The notes under the pieces were generated by a model. The model worked only from the letters and a program-made list of their open reading frames with translations, was not told the DNA's origin and ran no database searches. A stretch of 64,000 nucleotides of DNA from Chloroflexota bacterium (GTDB lineage Bacteria > Chloroflexota > Dehalococcoidia > JACPEP01), in NCBI GenBank assembly GCA_016183425.1, contig JACPEP010000017.1:1-64000 (forward strand), written 5' to 3'. Positions 42,710-52,176 of this stretch are shown one piece after another. A program made the position numbers and the translations under genes. Every line of letters begins with the position of its first letter. The first letter of the stretch is position 1.

Positions 42710-43693
42710 TCATGTCTCTTGAAGCTCCTCCAGCACCGCCAGAAGCTCTCGTTTCCTTTTCTCCAGAGGGAAAAGCTCTTTAATACGTTCTCTAGCCAGG
42801 GGACCCAGGTTTGAGGAAAGGGCCTCTCCTATTCTTTCCGCCACCTCCCCAGGCTCCAGGCTATCGACGTAAAAGCCACAGTCCCCCACCACCTCCGGGA
42901 GAGCGCCCCGCCGGGATACCACCGGTACACACTCACAGAGCATGGCCTCGGCCAGGGCGCAGCCGAAGCTCTCCTGACGGGAGACCTGGAAGAAGACCTT
43001 GCTCCGGCTATAGGCGTTTATCAGCTCTTGCCCATAAAGCCCGCCGGCAAAGGTCACGTTGGGGGTCGCCATGTCCTTTAGACGGTGAACGCTCTCATCC
43101 AGCCATGGTCCCACCAGACGGAAAGGGAGGTGAGGCATCAGGCGGGCGGCGGCCATGAAGATGTCCAGACCGGTGATGGGGATAGAAATGTTTGAGATTC
43201 CCCGTACTGCCAGGACCATGTCCGCCCGGACGGCCTCTGGTACTGGCGCGAAGGTTGCCGCGTCGAAACCATGGTATATCGTTCTCATCCTCGCTTCGGG
43301 CGCTCCGGCATTGGCTATGGCCTGCTGACGAGTGAAGTGGGAGACGGCCAGCGTCAGGTGGGCGCGGCGAAAGACGTAGCGGGGGCACCACCCTTTCCAC
43401 CGTCGGGATAAGAGGCCGTAACTGGGTAGCTCCGGCATTCTAACCACGTCGTAGCCCCCCGCCACCACCAGGCTCTTCTTCCCCAGGAACCGGGAGAAGA
43501 GGACCGTCCAGAAGGCGTGAAGGGCGCCGAACCAGGAGAAGGTGGCGTCGCACCACATGACACCTCGGGCCAGGGCGGGAAGGCTCCCCAGGCCAGTATA
43601 GTGAAGCTCCCGTACCTGGTGGGCCTCCTGAAGAAGACGCAGGTCTTTTTCCACAAAAGAAGACCGGGTGGGGTAGACGAAAAGAATCTTCAT
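42710..43693 (-). CDS. Family 4 glycosyltransferase
   Basis: A 327-residue GT-B glycosyltransferase. The N-terminal domain MKILFVYPTRSSFVEKDLRL is short. The C-terminal donor domain has TIYHGFDAATF, and SRQESFGCALAEAMLCECVPVVSRRGALPEVVGDCGFYV, the standard E-x7-E region of GT4. It sits upstream of the operon promoter, separated by about 160 bases in which I see only that promoter and no gene. Donor and acceptor are unknown. Confidence 0.88.
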   Translation of the reverse strand: MKILFVYPTRSSFVEKDLRLLQEAHQVRELHYTGLGSLPALARGVMWCDATFSWFGALHAFWTVLFSRFLGKKSLVVAGGYDVVRMPELPSYGLLSRRWKGWCPRYVFRRAHLTLAVSHFTRQQAIANAGAPEARMRTIYHGFDAATFAPVPEAVRADMVLAVRGISNISIPITGLDIFMAAARLMPHLPFRLVGPWLDESVHRLKDMATPNVTFAGGLYGQELINAYSRSKVFFQVSRQESFGCALAEAMLCECVPVVSRRGALPEVVGDCGFYVDSLEPGEVAERIGEALSSNLGPLARERIKELFPLEKRKRELLAVLEELQET

Positions 43694-43705
43694 CGTTTCC
43701 CTTAA

Positions 43706-45178
43706 TTACTCTTTGGGCTTCCACAGCCAGTAGTTGGCCGTTGTGTCAGAGACGTAGTAGTAGTCCTCCATGTTCATCCCCAGTTGCCAGAAGCCGCCCC
43801 GCCGGGAGATGATGAGGCCATATTCTTTGTTTCGAATCTTTCCCTGGAGAGGCTCCGGGTCCCAGTAACCCCTGCTCACCAGGTAGATAAAGTTGTTGTC
43901 CGGCCCGAACTCCACCTCTTTATCGGCGTCGCCCTCGGTAAAGTGACCATCCAGGGACAACACTGGTCTCTGAGCGGCGTTGATAGAGCTGAGAACTCGT
44001 TCCCTCTCCTGAGCCCTCTGGCTGTACGGGGAGGGGGGGGTATAGAGGTAGAAGAAATACTGCTCCTGGATTCGGGAGGGGAGGTTGGGGGCGTGGAACA
44101 GGGATAGCGCCTGAAAAAGAAGGAGCGACGGCACAAGGAGGGAAAGAATGGCATGCTGGGGGGTTCGGAGCGTCAGTTGCCACAGGTGGTGGAAGGAGAG
44201 GCCAAAAAGGATGCATAGCAGGGCCATAAGCTCGATGAAATGATTGGGGCCCACCGCCAGCACCGCCGTCGTCCTCAAAGTGACCACCAGGTTGGGAATG
44301 AGCCAGAAGCTGAAGATGGCCGCCTCTTTTCTCCAGTCCTGCCTTATGAAGTAGGCCAGTGCCAGGGCCAGGAGCACGGGGTGGACTATTATCAGGCGGT
44401 ACAATTCCTTAAATAACCGCTCTACATCGGTGGGAAAGGTCAGGGGCACCGTGATGTTATGGAAGAAAAATTCGCCCTGGGTAAGATAGTTGAGGCCGAA
44501 AAAGATGGTCAGGACGAGGAAGGCAAAGGTGAAGCCAAATTGTAGTCCAGACGTCTTTTTCTTAAGGAAAATGTAAATAAAAGCAGCCACCGGCGCCGCG
44601 ATCTCAGGCCCTTTGGTGAAAAGGGCGAAGGTGAGCAGAAGGGAAGAGAGAAAAATCGTGGTTGAGTTCAGCTTTCGGTACAGCAGATACATCCCGCCAA
44701 AGGCCAGGGCGACGCCCAGGAAGTCCACCCGATAATCGGGGGAGAAGCTATAGACAACGTAGGTGGAGAAGAAGAGAAAGGTAGCCGTGGTGGAGGTGAG
44801 GATGCTTTTTGTCTCTCTCCGCAGCACCAGAAATGTCACCAGCCCGATAAAAAGGGCCGAGGCGAAGGAAATAACCCTGCCCACCGCATAGAAGGTCCCG
44901 AACAGGCGACTCAGTGTCGCTACCAGCCATAGATACCCCGGTCCATAAAAGGGGAGGATGTAGGGTGGGGAGTTGGGGTCGCGATACAGGTCTTCGCCGG
45001 CGACAATGAGCTTGACCAGCCCCAAAAGGTAGGGCTCGTGATAATCGATAGAGTAGGGGAAAAAGGTCTCGTGGAAAGAGCGATAGAGAAAGAAGAGGAA
45101 ATAGAGGGTGAGGAACAGCAAGCTGAGGCCCAACAATATCTGCTGGGGGAGGTTTTTAACGGCCTTGGCTTGGCTCAT
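43706..45178 (-). CDS. Polytopic GT-C glycosyltransferase (family 39-like)
   Basis: A 490-residue membrane protein with about ten hydrophobic segments and an acidic first loop (YSIDYHEPYLLG followed by AGEDLYRD), as in dolichol/undecaprenyl-phosphate-sugar dependent GT-C enzymes. Its C-terminal soluble domain of about 130 residues contains RVLSSINAAQRPVLSLDGHF. It probably adds a sugar from a polyprenyl-phosphate donor on the outer face of the membrane. It precedes the GT4 gene by 12 bases. Confidence 0.78.
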   Translation of the reverse strand: MSQAKAVKNLPQQILLGLSLLFLTLYFLFFLYRSFHETFFPYSIDYHEPYLLGLVKLIVAGEDLYRDPNSPPYILPFYGPGYLWLVATLSRLFGTFYAVGRVISFASALFIGLVTFLVLRRETKSILTSTTATFLFFSTYVVYSFSPDYRVDFLGVALAFGGMYLLYRKLNSTTIFLSSLLLTFALFTKGPEIAAPVAAFIYIFLKKKTSGLQFGFTFAFLVLTIFFGLNYLTQGEFFFHNITVPLTFPTDVERLFKELYRLIIVHPVLLALALAYFIRQDWRKEAAIFSFWLIPNLVVTLRTTAVLAVGPNHFIELMALLCILFGLSFHHLWQLTLRTPQHAILSLLVPSLLLFQALSLFHAPNLPSRIQEQYFFYLYTPPSPYSQRAQERERVLSSINAAQRPVLSLDGHFTEGDADKEVEFGPDNNFIYLVSRGYWDPEPLQGKIRNKEYGLIISRRGGFWQLGMNMEDYYYVSDTTANYWLWKPKE

Positions 45179-45286
45179 GAGAGGCTTGACTTAGGGTTGG
45201 AACAACAAATGAGCGGTCTCTCTCCCAGGTTTTGGTGTCCCAAACTAAAGAGGTTTTCCTCGTTAGTTGGTCTAACCAGACTTGGA

Positions 45287-46705
45287 CTAATTTCCCCGTG
45301 AGACGAACAGGCCCTTCAGAACAGCGATACTTGTCTTCACTACCCATCTGAGTTCCTCCAAGGACTTGATGGATAAAACAAATTGCATAATCTTTTTGGG
45401 GCGAAAGTAGAATTCTCGGTATGCCTTCTTATAATAGAAAATAACCTCTTCCTTTTTAAGACCGTCCATTTCGTAGGCTGGCACAGGCACATTGAACCCT
45501 GTGCTCAAACCATAACGAGCATCTACCAGCAATCGGCCATTTCCCTTGACAAAATCGTAGAGTTCCGTTGCCGGAAGGGGCAAGGTGATAAAGAACTCGG
45601 CATTGTTAAGAGGCAGCTCTTTGGCCAGACGGATGGTGGCCTGCATCGTCTGCTCAGTATCTCCCGGCAGTCCCAACATGAAAAAACCATCCACGATGAA
45701 CCCAGCTTTCTGGGCTAAGGTGCAGGCACGACGGATGGTTGCCACATCCGTCCCTTTCTTGATGCCTCGGAGTATCGCCTCGTCCCCGGATTCAATACCA
45801 AAGGCGATTCGGAAAACAGAGGCTTTTTTCATCAAGTCGATTAATTCATCATCAATAGAATCGGCTCGGATGCCATTTTGAAAATTTATGGCTAGCGGAT
45901 ATGACCGTTGGCTCAAAAGTGTCAAAATCTCCAATGCCCGTTGTCTTTTGGTAGCAAAAGCATCATCTAAGACGTCCAGTTGCTTAATGTGATACTTCTC
46001 CACAGCGTAATCAATTTCCTGGATTACATTTTGGGTTGACCGAAAGGTCACTCTTCGTCCAAAGGTGCTCTTGCTACAAAATGTGCACCCATAGGGGCAG
46101 CCTCGGCTGGTCATTATAGGCATCGCCGGAGTTCTTCTCACCCGATGGGAATAGCGGGTCAAGTTGGGAAGGAGGTCGAAGGCGGGGAAGGGTAACTGAT
46201 CCAGGTTCCTTATGCGCTCTCGTGGCGGGTTGATGACCACCTCTTCTCCGCGCCAAAAGGCGACGCCACGAACATCATCGAACAAAGGTTTCTGACTGCG
46301 CCTTCGCTCCATTATTTCTAATACTGTTTCTTCTCCTTCACCAAAAATAGCTGCGTCAGCGGCACTGTTCCTTAGGCTCTCTCCAACCAGTGCTGAAACT
46401 TGAGGGCCCCCCATTATGACGGTTCTCGTTGCTGTCTCTTGTTTCAAGAGTTTTGATAGACGAACTGCCGCCTGGTAGGAGATTACATTGACCGAAATTC
46501 CCACCACACCAGGGTCGAGCCTCTGTATCTCCACCAAAATGTCGGATTCAGACATTTGGAGCACATGGGCATCAACAATGGCACAACTAAACCCATGCTC
46601 CCTCAGATAGCTGGCTATGTATGCTGGGCCCAAAGGCGGCACAAAGGTTGTCTCATTTATACCACGAGCATAGTCGGGAAAGGGATTGACCAACACTATG
46701 TCCAT
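45287..46705 (-). CDS. B12-binding-domain radical SAM protein
   Basis: A 472-residue radical SAM protein with an N-terminal cobalamin-binding-like domain (VLVNPFPDYARGINETTF, with a possible His ligand in VDAHVLQMS). The cluster motif is SRGCPYGCTFC, followed by DVLDDAFATKRQRALEILTL and IAFGIESGDEAILRGIKKGT. Such proteins methylate unactivated carbons or catalyse other radical changes. The ATG at 46705 (with GGAG upstream) is preferred over ATG at 46720. Base composition is more AT-rich than in the flanking genes, as is that of the next gene upstream, which suggests acquisition as a block. Confidence 0.83.
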   Translation of the reverse strand: MDIVLVNPFPDYARGINETTFVPPLGPAYIASYLREHGFSCAIVDAHVLQMSESDILVEIQRLDPGVVGISVNVISYQAAVRLSKLLKQETATRTVIMGGPQVSALVGESLRNSAADAAIFGEGEETVLEIMERRRSQKPLFDDVRGVAFWRGEEVVINPPRERIRNLDQLPFPAFDLLPNLTRYSHRVRRTPAMPIMTSRGCPYGCTFCSKSTFGRRVTFRSTQNVIQEIDYAVEKYHIKQLDVLDDAFATKRQRALEILTLLSQRSYPLAINFQNGIRADSIDDELIDLMKKASVFRIAFGIESGDEAILRGIKKGTDVATIRRACTLAQKAGFIVDGFFMLGLPGDTEQTMQATIRLAKELPLNNAEFFITLPLPATELYDFVKGNGRLLVDARYGLSTGFNVPVPAYEMDGLKKEEVIFYYKKAYREFYFRPKKIMQFVLSIKSLEELRWVVKTSIAVLKGLFVSRGN

Positions 46706-46770
46706 TCCCGGGGACTCCATCTATGTTTCACAACTATGTTTCACAACCTTCTCCTGAAGAGGCCCTGGGC

Positions 46771-48171
46771 TCATAACCCTATTTTGGCCCATTTCAGTTT
46801 TCTAAACCCGTAGAGGGCCATTCTCAAAAGTTGAAGGCCATGGCGGAATGTTTTCATCTTGGATTCACCAGCAACCCTTGCTTTATAATGCACTGGCATC
46901 TCCCCGATCTTAAGACCCAGCTTGGCGGCGCCAATAAGCAGATCGAAGTCACCCCAAGGACAGTGTCCCATCTCAATGTGGCGATAGTCTTCCCTGCGTA
47001 AAGCTTTAGTGCCGCAGAGGGTATCTGTGACTCGGCTGGCTAGCAACCAGGTGAAAATAAGGCTGAAGATTCGGTTACCCAGACGATGAAGGTGCCTCAT
47101 AGCTTGCTTTTCTTGGGGGTATATCATTCTGGTGCCATTGGCAAAATCGGCCATGCCTTTATCGATCACTTCAAAAAAGCGGGGGAGTTCCTCTGGCGGA
47201 ACCGCCATGTCTGCGTCCAGGACCATGATGACATCACCCAGGGCAGCATCGAAGCCAGCCTTTACGGCCCCACCTTTGCCCCGATTTGGCCAGTAGGAGA
47301 TCAACTTCAGGTTTTCATATTCTCCTATTAGTTGAGAGACAACCGTTGCTGTCCCATCGGTGGAACCATCGTCAACGACGATAACTTCGGTATCACGTCC
47401 CATATTTGGAAGGCGACGGATGCACTTCTCAATATTTTCCTCTTCGTTGAAGCAGGGAATAATTACTGAGCAAGAAAAATTTCTTGATGTCAAAACCTGG
47501 GGGACCGCTTTGGCCACCAGATATTGCACTACACACAATTTCTTCAGCCCCGGGACAAGGGGGGCTACTTTGTTGAGAAGGTCCGATATGAAAGGAATGC
47601 ATATGGGAAGTAAAACCCTATATCCTGTCTCCTGGATCTCAAAACCAGCCAACCTAAAAAGGGCCACCACATCATCTAGTTGCATCCAGTTGTGGGGACC
47701 TTCAGGCATTTTCATTCGTAGCATTTCGCCAACCCGTAGGATCGGCTCCCATATTGGGTTGACGAAGGATACCACCACCATTGTTGTTGGTTTGCCCACT
47801 GCGTGAAGCTCGTTGATGGTTGCCCAAATGTCAGTAAGGTGCTCCAATACGTCCTGTATGATTATGTAGTCGTATTTTTGTCCTCCGTCTAGCTGTTCGA
47901 CGCCGCCGTATTTGAAGGATAGCTCGGGGTATTCTTCCTGAGCTCTCCTTACCATCTCCCGGCTAAGGCCGATGCAAGTTCCCTTCTGGGGTCTTAAGGA
48001 CGATAAAACACCCGCTGAGCCGGTCCCTATTTCCAGAACATCACTGCCCGGTGGAACAAACGTTGCAAAGAGTTCCCTTATGCGGGTGAAATAATAATCG
48101 GCTTTCTTCACCCACTTTTGATAGTCCTCGGCAATATTGTCTAGATGTTGGGCAACATCTACTTTGTTCAT
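46771..48171 (-). CDS. Methyltransferase - family 2 glycosyltransferase fusion
   Basis: A 466-residue two-domain protein. Residues 1-210 are a class I SAM methyltransferase (DVLEIGTGSAGVLSSLRPQK, then IIIQDVLEHLTDIWATINEL). Residues 230-466 are a DPM1-like GT2 glycosyltransferase (CSVIIPCFNEEENIEKCIRR, VIVVDDGSTDGTA, VMVLDADMAVPPEELPRF, DTLCGTKALRREDY). DPM1-like enzymes load a sugar onto polyprenyl phosphate for GT-C enzymes such as those encoded nearby. The ATG follows GGAGGT. The MT part may modify the sugar or its carrier. Confidence 0.85.
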   Translation of the reverse strand: MNKVDVAQHLDNIAEDYQKWVKKADYYFTRIRELFATFVPPGSDVLEIGTGSAGVLSSLRPQKGTCIGLSREMVRRAQEEYPELSFKYGGVEQLDGGQKYDYIIIQDVLEHLTDIWATINELHAVGKPTTMVVVSFVNPIWEPILRVGEMLRMKMPEGPHNWMQLDDVVALFRLAGFEIQETGYRVLLPICIPFISDLLNKVAPLVPGLKKLCVVQYLVAKAVPQVLTSRNFSCSVIIPCFNEEENIEKCIRRLPNMGRDTEVIVVDDGSTDGTATVVSQLIGEYENLKLISYWPNRGKGGAVKAGFDAALGDVIMVLDADMAVPPEELPRFFEVIDKGMADFANGTRMIYPQEKQAMRHLHRLGNRIFSLIFTWLLASRVTDTLCGTKALRREDYRHIEMGHCPWGDFDLLIGAAKLGLKIGEMPVHYKARVAGESKMKTFRHGLQLLRMALYGFRKLKWAKIGL

Positions 48172-48237
48172 GGGCTACCTCCGGTTAAGCATGCCCCCGA
48201 ACTGAGTTGCTTTCCCAAGCCATATTTCAAATGTCCC

Positions 48238-49266
48238 TCACAGATATAGAGTCCGCAGCATCCCTTCGTTGTCCCGCACCCATTTGATGATTTCCTCGTA
48301 TCCATCCTCGATGCCAACGCGGGGCTTCCAGCCGAGCACCTTTTCTGCCTTGGAGATGTCGCTTATGTAGATGACATGATCTGCTTTGCGCGGCTCTGGG
48401 ATATAGCTGTTTCTTAGCCGCTTTTCAAACTTTCTTTCCATCAACTGGGTGGCCTCCACTAAAGATAGTGTGTGTTCTGGCCCACCCCCGATGTTGAATA
48501 CCTCTCCCTTAATCCGGTCCAGGTTATTCATCTCCATCTCCACCAGACGGCATAGGTCGGAGGCAAAGAGCACATCCCGAACCTGTTTCCCTTGCCATCC
48601 GAAGTAGGTAAGGGGTAGGTCGAAGTGGGCGGCGATGGCCCACCAAGCCACCCATCCCTGGGCTACCTTTCCCCACTGCCAGGGGCCGGCGAGACAGGAG
48701 CAGCGATTGATCACCGTCCTCAGGCCGAAAGCGTCGTGCCATTCCTGACATATCAGGTCGGCACAGACCTTGGACAGACCGTAGATGGAGTGGTCGGGGC
48801 CGTCAATGGGAAAATCCTCTCCGATCCCTGGGCAGTCATCCCACACAAAACGGGTCTCCTCTTCGTGGCGAGGGATGGCGTTCACCTTGGAGCCGCAGTA
48901 GACCTTGTTGGTCGACCAGAAAATCACCGCCGCGCCGCTCCTTCGAGCGAACTCAAGGACATGAAGCAAACCGAAGGTGTTGTTGGTGAGGTCAAAAACG
49001 GGGTTGCGGTAGCCATCGATGGCCGATGGCTGGGCGGCCGTTTCCAGAATGACGTCGTAGTCTGTATCCAGTTGCAGAAAGTCCTCAACTTGTCGGATGT
49101 CGCCATGTATGAAAGGGATGTCCAGGGTTCTAAATTGCTCCAGGTTGTATTCAGCTCCTCGCCGAACAAGGTTGTCCATCACCACCACCTGGTGGTCCCG
49201 GGCCTTCAGATAAAAGGCCAAATTGGCGCCCACGAAACCAGCGCCGCCGGTAATAAGAACCTTCAT
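48238..49266 (-). CDS. NAD-dependent epimerase, CDP-paratose 2-epimerase-like
   Basis: A 342-residue extended SDR with VLITGGAGFVGANLAFYL, a DNLVRRGAEYNLEQF segment typical of CDP-paratose/CDP-tyvelose epimerases, FWSTNKVYCGS, the catalytic YxxxK in SIYGLSKVCAD, and GKQVRDVLFASDL. This suggests a role in making a 3,6-dideoxyhexose such as tyvelose, but no CDP-glucose dehydratase or paratose synthase lies in the window, so another substrate is possible. AAGGAGGAG precedes the ATG. Confidence 0.8.
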   Translation of the reverse strand: MKVLITGGAGFVGANLAFYLKARDHQVVVMDNLVRRGAEYNLEQFRTLDIPFIHGDIRQVEDFLQLDTDYDVILETAAQPSAIDGYRNPVFDLTNNTFGLLHVLEFARRSGAAVIFWSTNKVYCGSKVNAIPRHEEETRFVWDDCPGIGEDFPIDGPDHSIYGLSKVCADLICQEWHDAFGLRTVINRCSCLAGPWQWGKVAQGWVAWWAIAAHFDLPLTYFGWQGKQVRDVLFASDLCRLVEMEMNNLDRIKGEVFNIGGGPEHTLSLVEATQLMERKFEKRLRNSYIPEPRKADHVIYISDISKAEKVLGWKPRVGIEDGYEEIIKWVRDNEGMLRTLYL

Positions 49267-49323
49267 TGGCTCCTCCTTAGAACACCCGAGAACACAAGAA
49301 AAGACATCTTCCGGAGAGCCTCC

Positions 49324-50841
49324 CTACCATATGTGGGCCCTTTCCGCATACCAGGTCCACATATTCCACTCCCAGGGGAAGGCGAAGAACTTCCATTGCC
49401 AACGGACCCGAGCCGAAAATTGCATCAGTCGGTAGGCCAGGCGCTTTGCGTGTCGGGGAAGAGTGTCAAGGAAAGGGGCGTCACCCTCAAGGGCTAAGAG
49501 GGGTGGATAGCTGAGCCCGTTTTGTTGGTAGAAGGGGAAGCGAGATAGCCGATAAATGGTGTTTAAGAGGCTTCGCCTCTCTCTGGGGATCCACGGCAGG
49601 TTGGCGATGTTGGCGAACTGGAAGTGGCTCCACTCCTCAAGGGTAACGGGAACCCTCAGGTTGTTGGCTACGGCATCGTGGAACAGAGGAGTGCCAGGAT
49701 AAGGGGTATAGATGAAGATGCCGTTGATTTGGGCTTGCTCGTTAGCTCCCAGGATACCATCGATGGCATTGAAGGTCTGCTGTATATCCTCCTCCGTCTC
49801 AAAGGGGAATCCAACCATGAAGCTGAAGATGGGTACGATGTCCACGGTTTTGCATCGTCGGGCAGTTTCGATCATCTGGTCTACGGAGGTTCCTTTGCTT
49901 ATCCTGGCGAGAAGCTCTGGAGAGCCCGATTCGCCCCCCAGGGTGAGCCTGCGGCAGCCGCTCTGCCGCATCAGCTCTAGAAAGGCGGGCTCATAATGGC
50001 TTGCATAGTCTACCCGGCACGTGGACTGCCACGGCAGGGTCAGGCCCCGGGAGATCATCCCCTGGCAAACCTCCCGAACCCTTTGCTTGCTGACGAAAAA
50101 GTCATCTTCATAGAAGATAAAGGCTTGAGGGTGAAATTGATGAAAGATGGCTTCCAACTGCTCTAACACCAGCTCCGCCTTCTGAAATCGCCATCTTCTT
50201 TTGTTAAAGGCCAGATTGTAGCAGAAAGCACAGGTGTGAGGACAGCCTCGGCTGGTGTTGAGGGTGAAGTCATCATCCTTATATTCAGGCATGGGCAGCA
50301 GGTGATAAGGCAGGGGGCCCAGGGTGTTCAGATCCATGAACCCTCGTCTCCCGTTATTTATTATTTTGCCATCCTCTTTGTACACTACCCCCGCCACCCC
50401 CTCCGGGCCGGCGCCCTCCTCCAGGTGGGACAAAAGCTCCACCAGGGTCACCTCCCCTTCTCCCTGAACGACGATGTCCACCAGCTCGTGCTGGATGGTC
50501 TGTTCTGGGAGGAGGGTGGGGTGGATACCGCCCCAGATGATGGGCAGATCCCCTCTCTCGTGACGGATGTGTTGGGCAATGTCCAGGGCGTTCAGGAGCT
50601 GGACGCCACTCATGCTGCTAATGCCAACGCATAAGGCGTCCTTTAAGTCCACCTTACGATAATCCTGAATCCTAGCATCGACAATGATGGGATTGTACCC
50701 TCTTTGTTGCAATACATGGGCCAGGGGCAAGAGGGAGAGGGGCAGGCTCACGGTGTAGGCCGTTCCCGTCTGATGGGGAAAGTTCCCCGGCCGCCGTCCC
50801 TCAGGATAAAAGAGGATGACATCCTTTTTTGCCGTTGCCAT
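49324..50841 (-). CDS. B12-binding-domain radical SAM protein
   Basis: A 505-residue radical SAM protein with an N-terminal B12-binding-like domain (GTAYTVSLPLSLLPLAHVLQ, GISSMSGVQLLNALD; the usual His ligand is replaced, VDARIQDY). The cluster motif is SRGCPHTCAFC, followed by FYEDDFFVSKQRVREVCQGM and LTLGGESGSPELLARISKGT. A long C-terminal helical tail (residues 410-505) is present. It is directly downstream of three tandem glycosyltransferases. The reaction is unknown. AAAGGAG precedes the ATG. Confidence 0.82.
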   Translation of the reverse strand: MATAKKDVILFYPEGRRPGNFPHQTGTAYTVSLPLSLLPLAHVLQQRGYNPIIVDARIQDYRKVDLKDALCVGISSMSGVQLLNALDIAQHIRHERGDLPIIWGGIHPTLLPEQTIQHELVDIVVQGEGEVTLVELLSHLEEGAGPEGVAGVVYKEDGKIINNGRRGFMDLNTLGPLPYHLLPMPEYKDDDFTLNTSRGCPHTCAFCYNLAFNKRRWRFQKAELVLEQLEAIFHQFHPQAFIFYEDDFFVSKQRVREVCQGMISRGLTLPWQSTCRVDYASHYEPAFLELMRQSGCRRLTLGGESGSPELLARISKGTSVDQMIETARRCKTVDIVPIFSFMVGFPFETEEDIQQTFNAIDGILGANEQAQINGIFIYTPYPGTPLFHDAVANNLRVPVTLEEWSHFQFANIANLPWIPRERRSLLNTIYRLSRFPFYQQNGLSYPPLLALEGDAPFLDTLPRHAKRLAYRLMQFSARVRWQWKFFAFPWEWNMWTWYAERAHIW

Positions 50842-50853
50842 GTTGCTCCTTTC

Positions 50854-52176
50854 TCAGACCACCTTACCCCTGGCAAAAGAGGACAATGGGCGTTTTTGTC
50901 CCTGGTTTCCGTCCAGGTTTCGCCAGGTGCCATGACCGTCCCCCCTTCTCTCTGAAAGGGCGGCGGTGATGAAAGCCAGGGCATCCTCTATCCTCTTCTC
51001 CCAGGTATGGTTTCTTGACACTGTGGCCAGCTCCTCGCCGCTGGCCGGGGGATGGCCAGAGAGGGAATCGCCTATCAGCTCCACAAAGTGGTCGTAGTTT
51101 TTGGCGATGGCCACCACATGGGCAAACTGGTGGGCCACGGGCAGGTCGGTGGTAACCACGGGTTTGCCTGAGGCCATATACTCGAAGAGCTTCAGGGGAC
51201 AACTGGACATGTTGAAATCATTGAGCTGGTAGGGGACGATGGCCACATCAAAGCTTTTTAGGTATTGGGGCAGGGTTTGGTATGGCCTGGCTCCTATAAA
51301 ATGGACATTATCTCTTTCCTTCAACCCCTGCACTACCGGTGAGCTGAGAAAATTTCGGCCACGAGCTGGGGCATAGAAAGGCCCGACTAGAACTAGAGAC
51401 CACTCCGGTTTGGCACAGGCGATGTGATGCAATAGATGGTAATCCACCCTTTCCGACAAGGTGCCCAGGTAGCCAATTCTGGGGCCTTTGATAGCCTCCA
51501 AGTCTTTGGGGACTGGGGTCTGGGGGTGGCGAGCCAGGGAAAAAAGGCTGTGGTCGACGCCATTGGGCAGAAGATGTATTTTAGAGCTAAAGGCTTCTTT
51601 CAAGGTTTTCACTCCAGGGCTGGCAACGAAAACCAGGTCCGCCTGTTGGAGTAGCCTCTGTTCTTGCTCCTGTCTGCGTCGCAGCCCCAGCCGGCTGTCC
51701 AAGGAAAAGGGGGTTAGATAGTCGTCACAGCAGTGGTAAATCAAAAGTTGTCTCGGAATAACCTGGGCGTAGTCCACCTGCCACGGGTAGAAGAGCCAGA
51801 GGACGGGGGCCTCTACCTGGAGCTTTTTAAACGTAGCTCTCAATTGCAAAGAGAGCAGCCACTGATTCAGTTGAACCGGAAAACGAAGCCTTTCTGTAAG
51901 ATGGGGATGGAAGACGAAGAAAGGGGGAAATATCAGGGGATTTTGGCTCCCTACCTTTAGACTATTGTTTTTGAAAACTTGGCCGAGAACCCTCTTTATC
52001 CGGGCGCCATGTTTGGTGGTGCTGATGAGGCTGATAGGCTGTTCCAGACAGATGAGGCGAGAACGCCCCTGGAGCTGGCGGGCTAGCTCCGAAACTACAA
52101 AACGTTGTGTGTGTTCATAGCCCTCTCCCTGCCACGGCAAGGTCATGAAGATGACAAAGTCCGGGTACGTTGTCAT
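50854..52176 (-). CDS. Glycosyltransferase, paralogue 1 of 3
   Basis: A 440-residue GT-B glycosyltransferase of the GT4-like type with LPNGVDHSLF, GYLGTLSERVDYHLLHHIAC, SFDVAIVPYQLNDFNMSSCP and PLKLFEYMASGKPVVTTDLP. The closely related enzymes in the next two genes share every one of these motifs in the same order. It overlaps the next gene upstream by ATGA. Donor and acceptor are unknown; a short sugar donor is likely. Confidence 0.87.
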   Translation of the reverse strand: MTTYPDFVIFMTLPWQGEGYEHTQRFVVSELARQLQGRSRLICLEQPISLISTTKHGARIKRVLGQVFKNNSLKVGSQNPLIFPPFFVFHPHLTERLRFPVQLNQWLLSLQLRATFKKLQVEAPVLWLFYPWQVDYAQVIPRQLLIYHCCDDYLTPFSLDSRLGLRRRQEQEQRLLQQADLVFVASPGVKTLKEAFSSKIHLLPNGVDHSLFSLARHPQTPVPKDLEAIKGPRIGYLGTLSERVDYHLLHHIACAKPEWSLVLVGPFYAPARGRNFLSSPVVQGLKERDNVHFIGARPYQTLPQYLKSFDVAIVPYQLNDFNMSSCPLKLFEYMASGKPVVTTDLPVAHQFAHVVAIAKNYDHFVELIGDSLSGHPPASGEELATVSRNHTWEKRIEDALAFITAALSERRGDGHGTWRNLDGNQGQKRPLSSFARGKVV

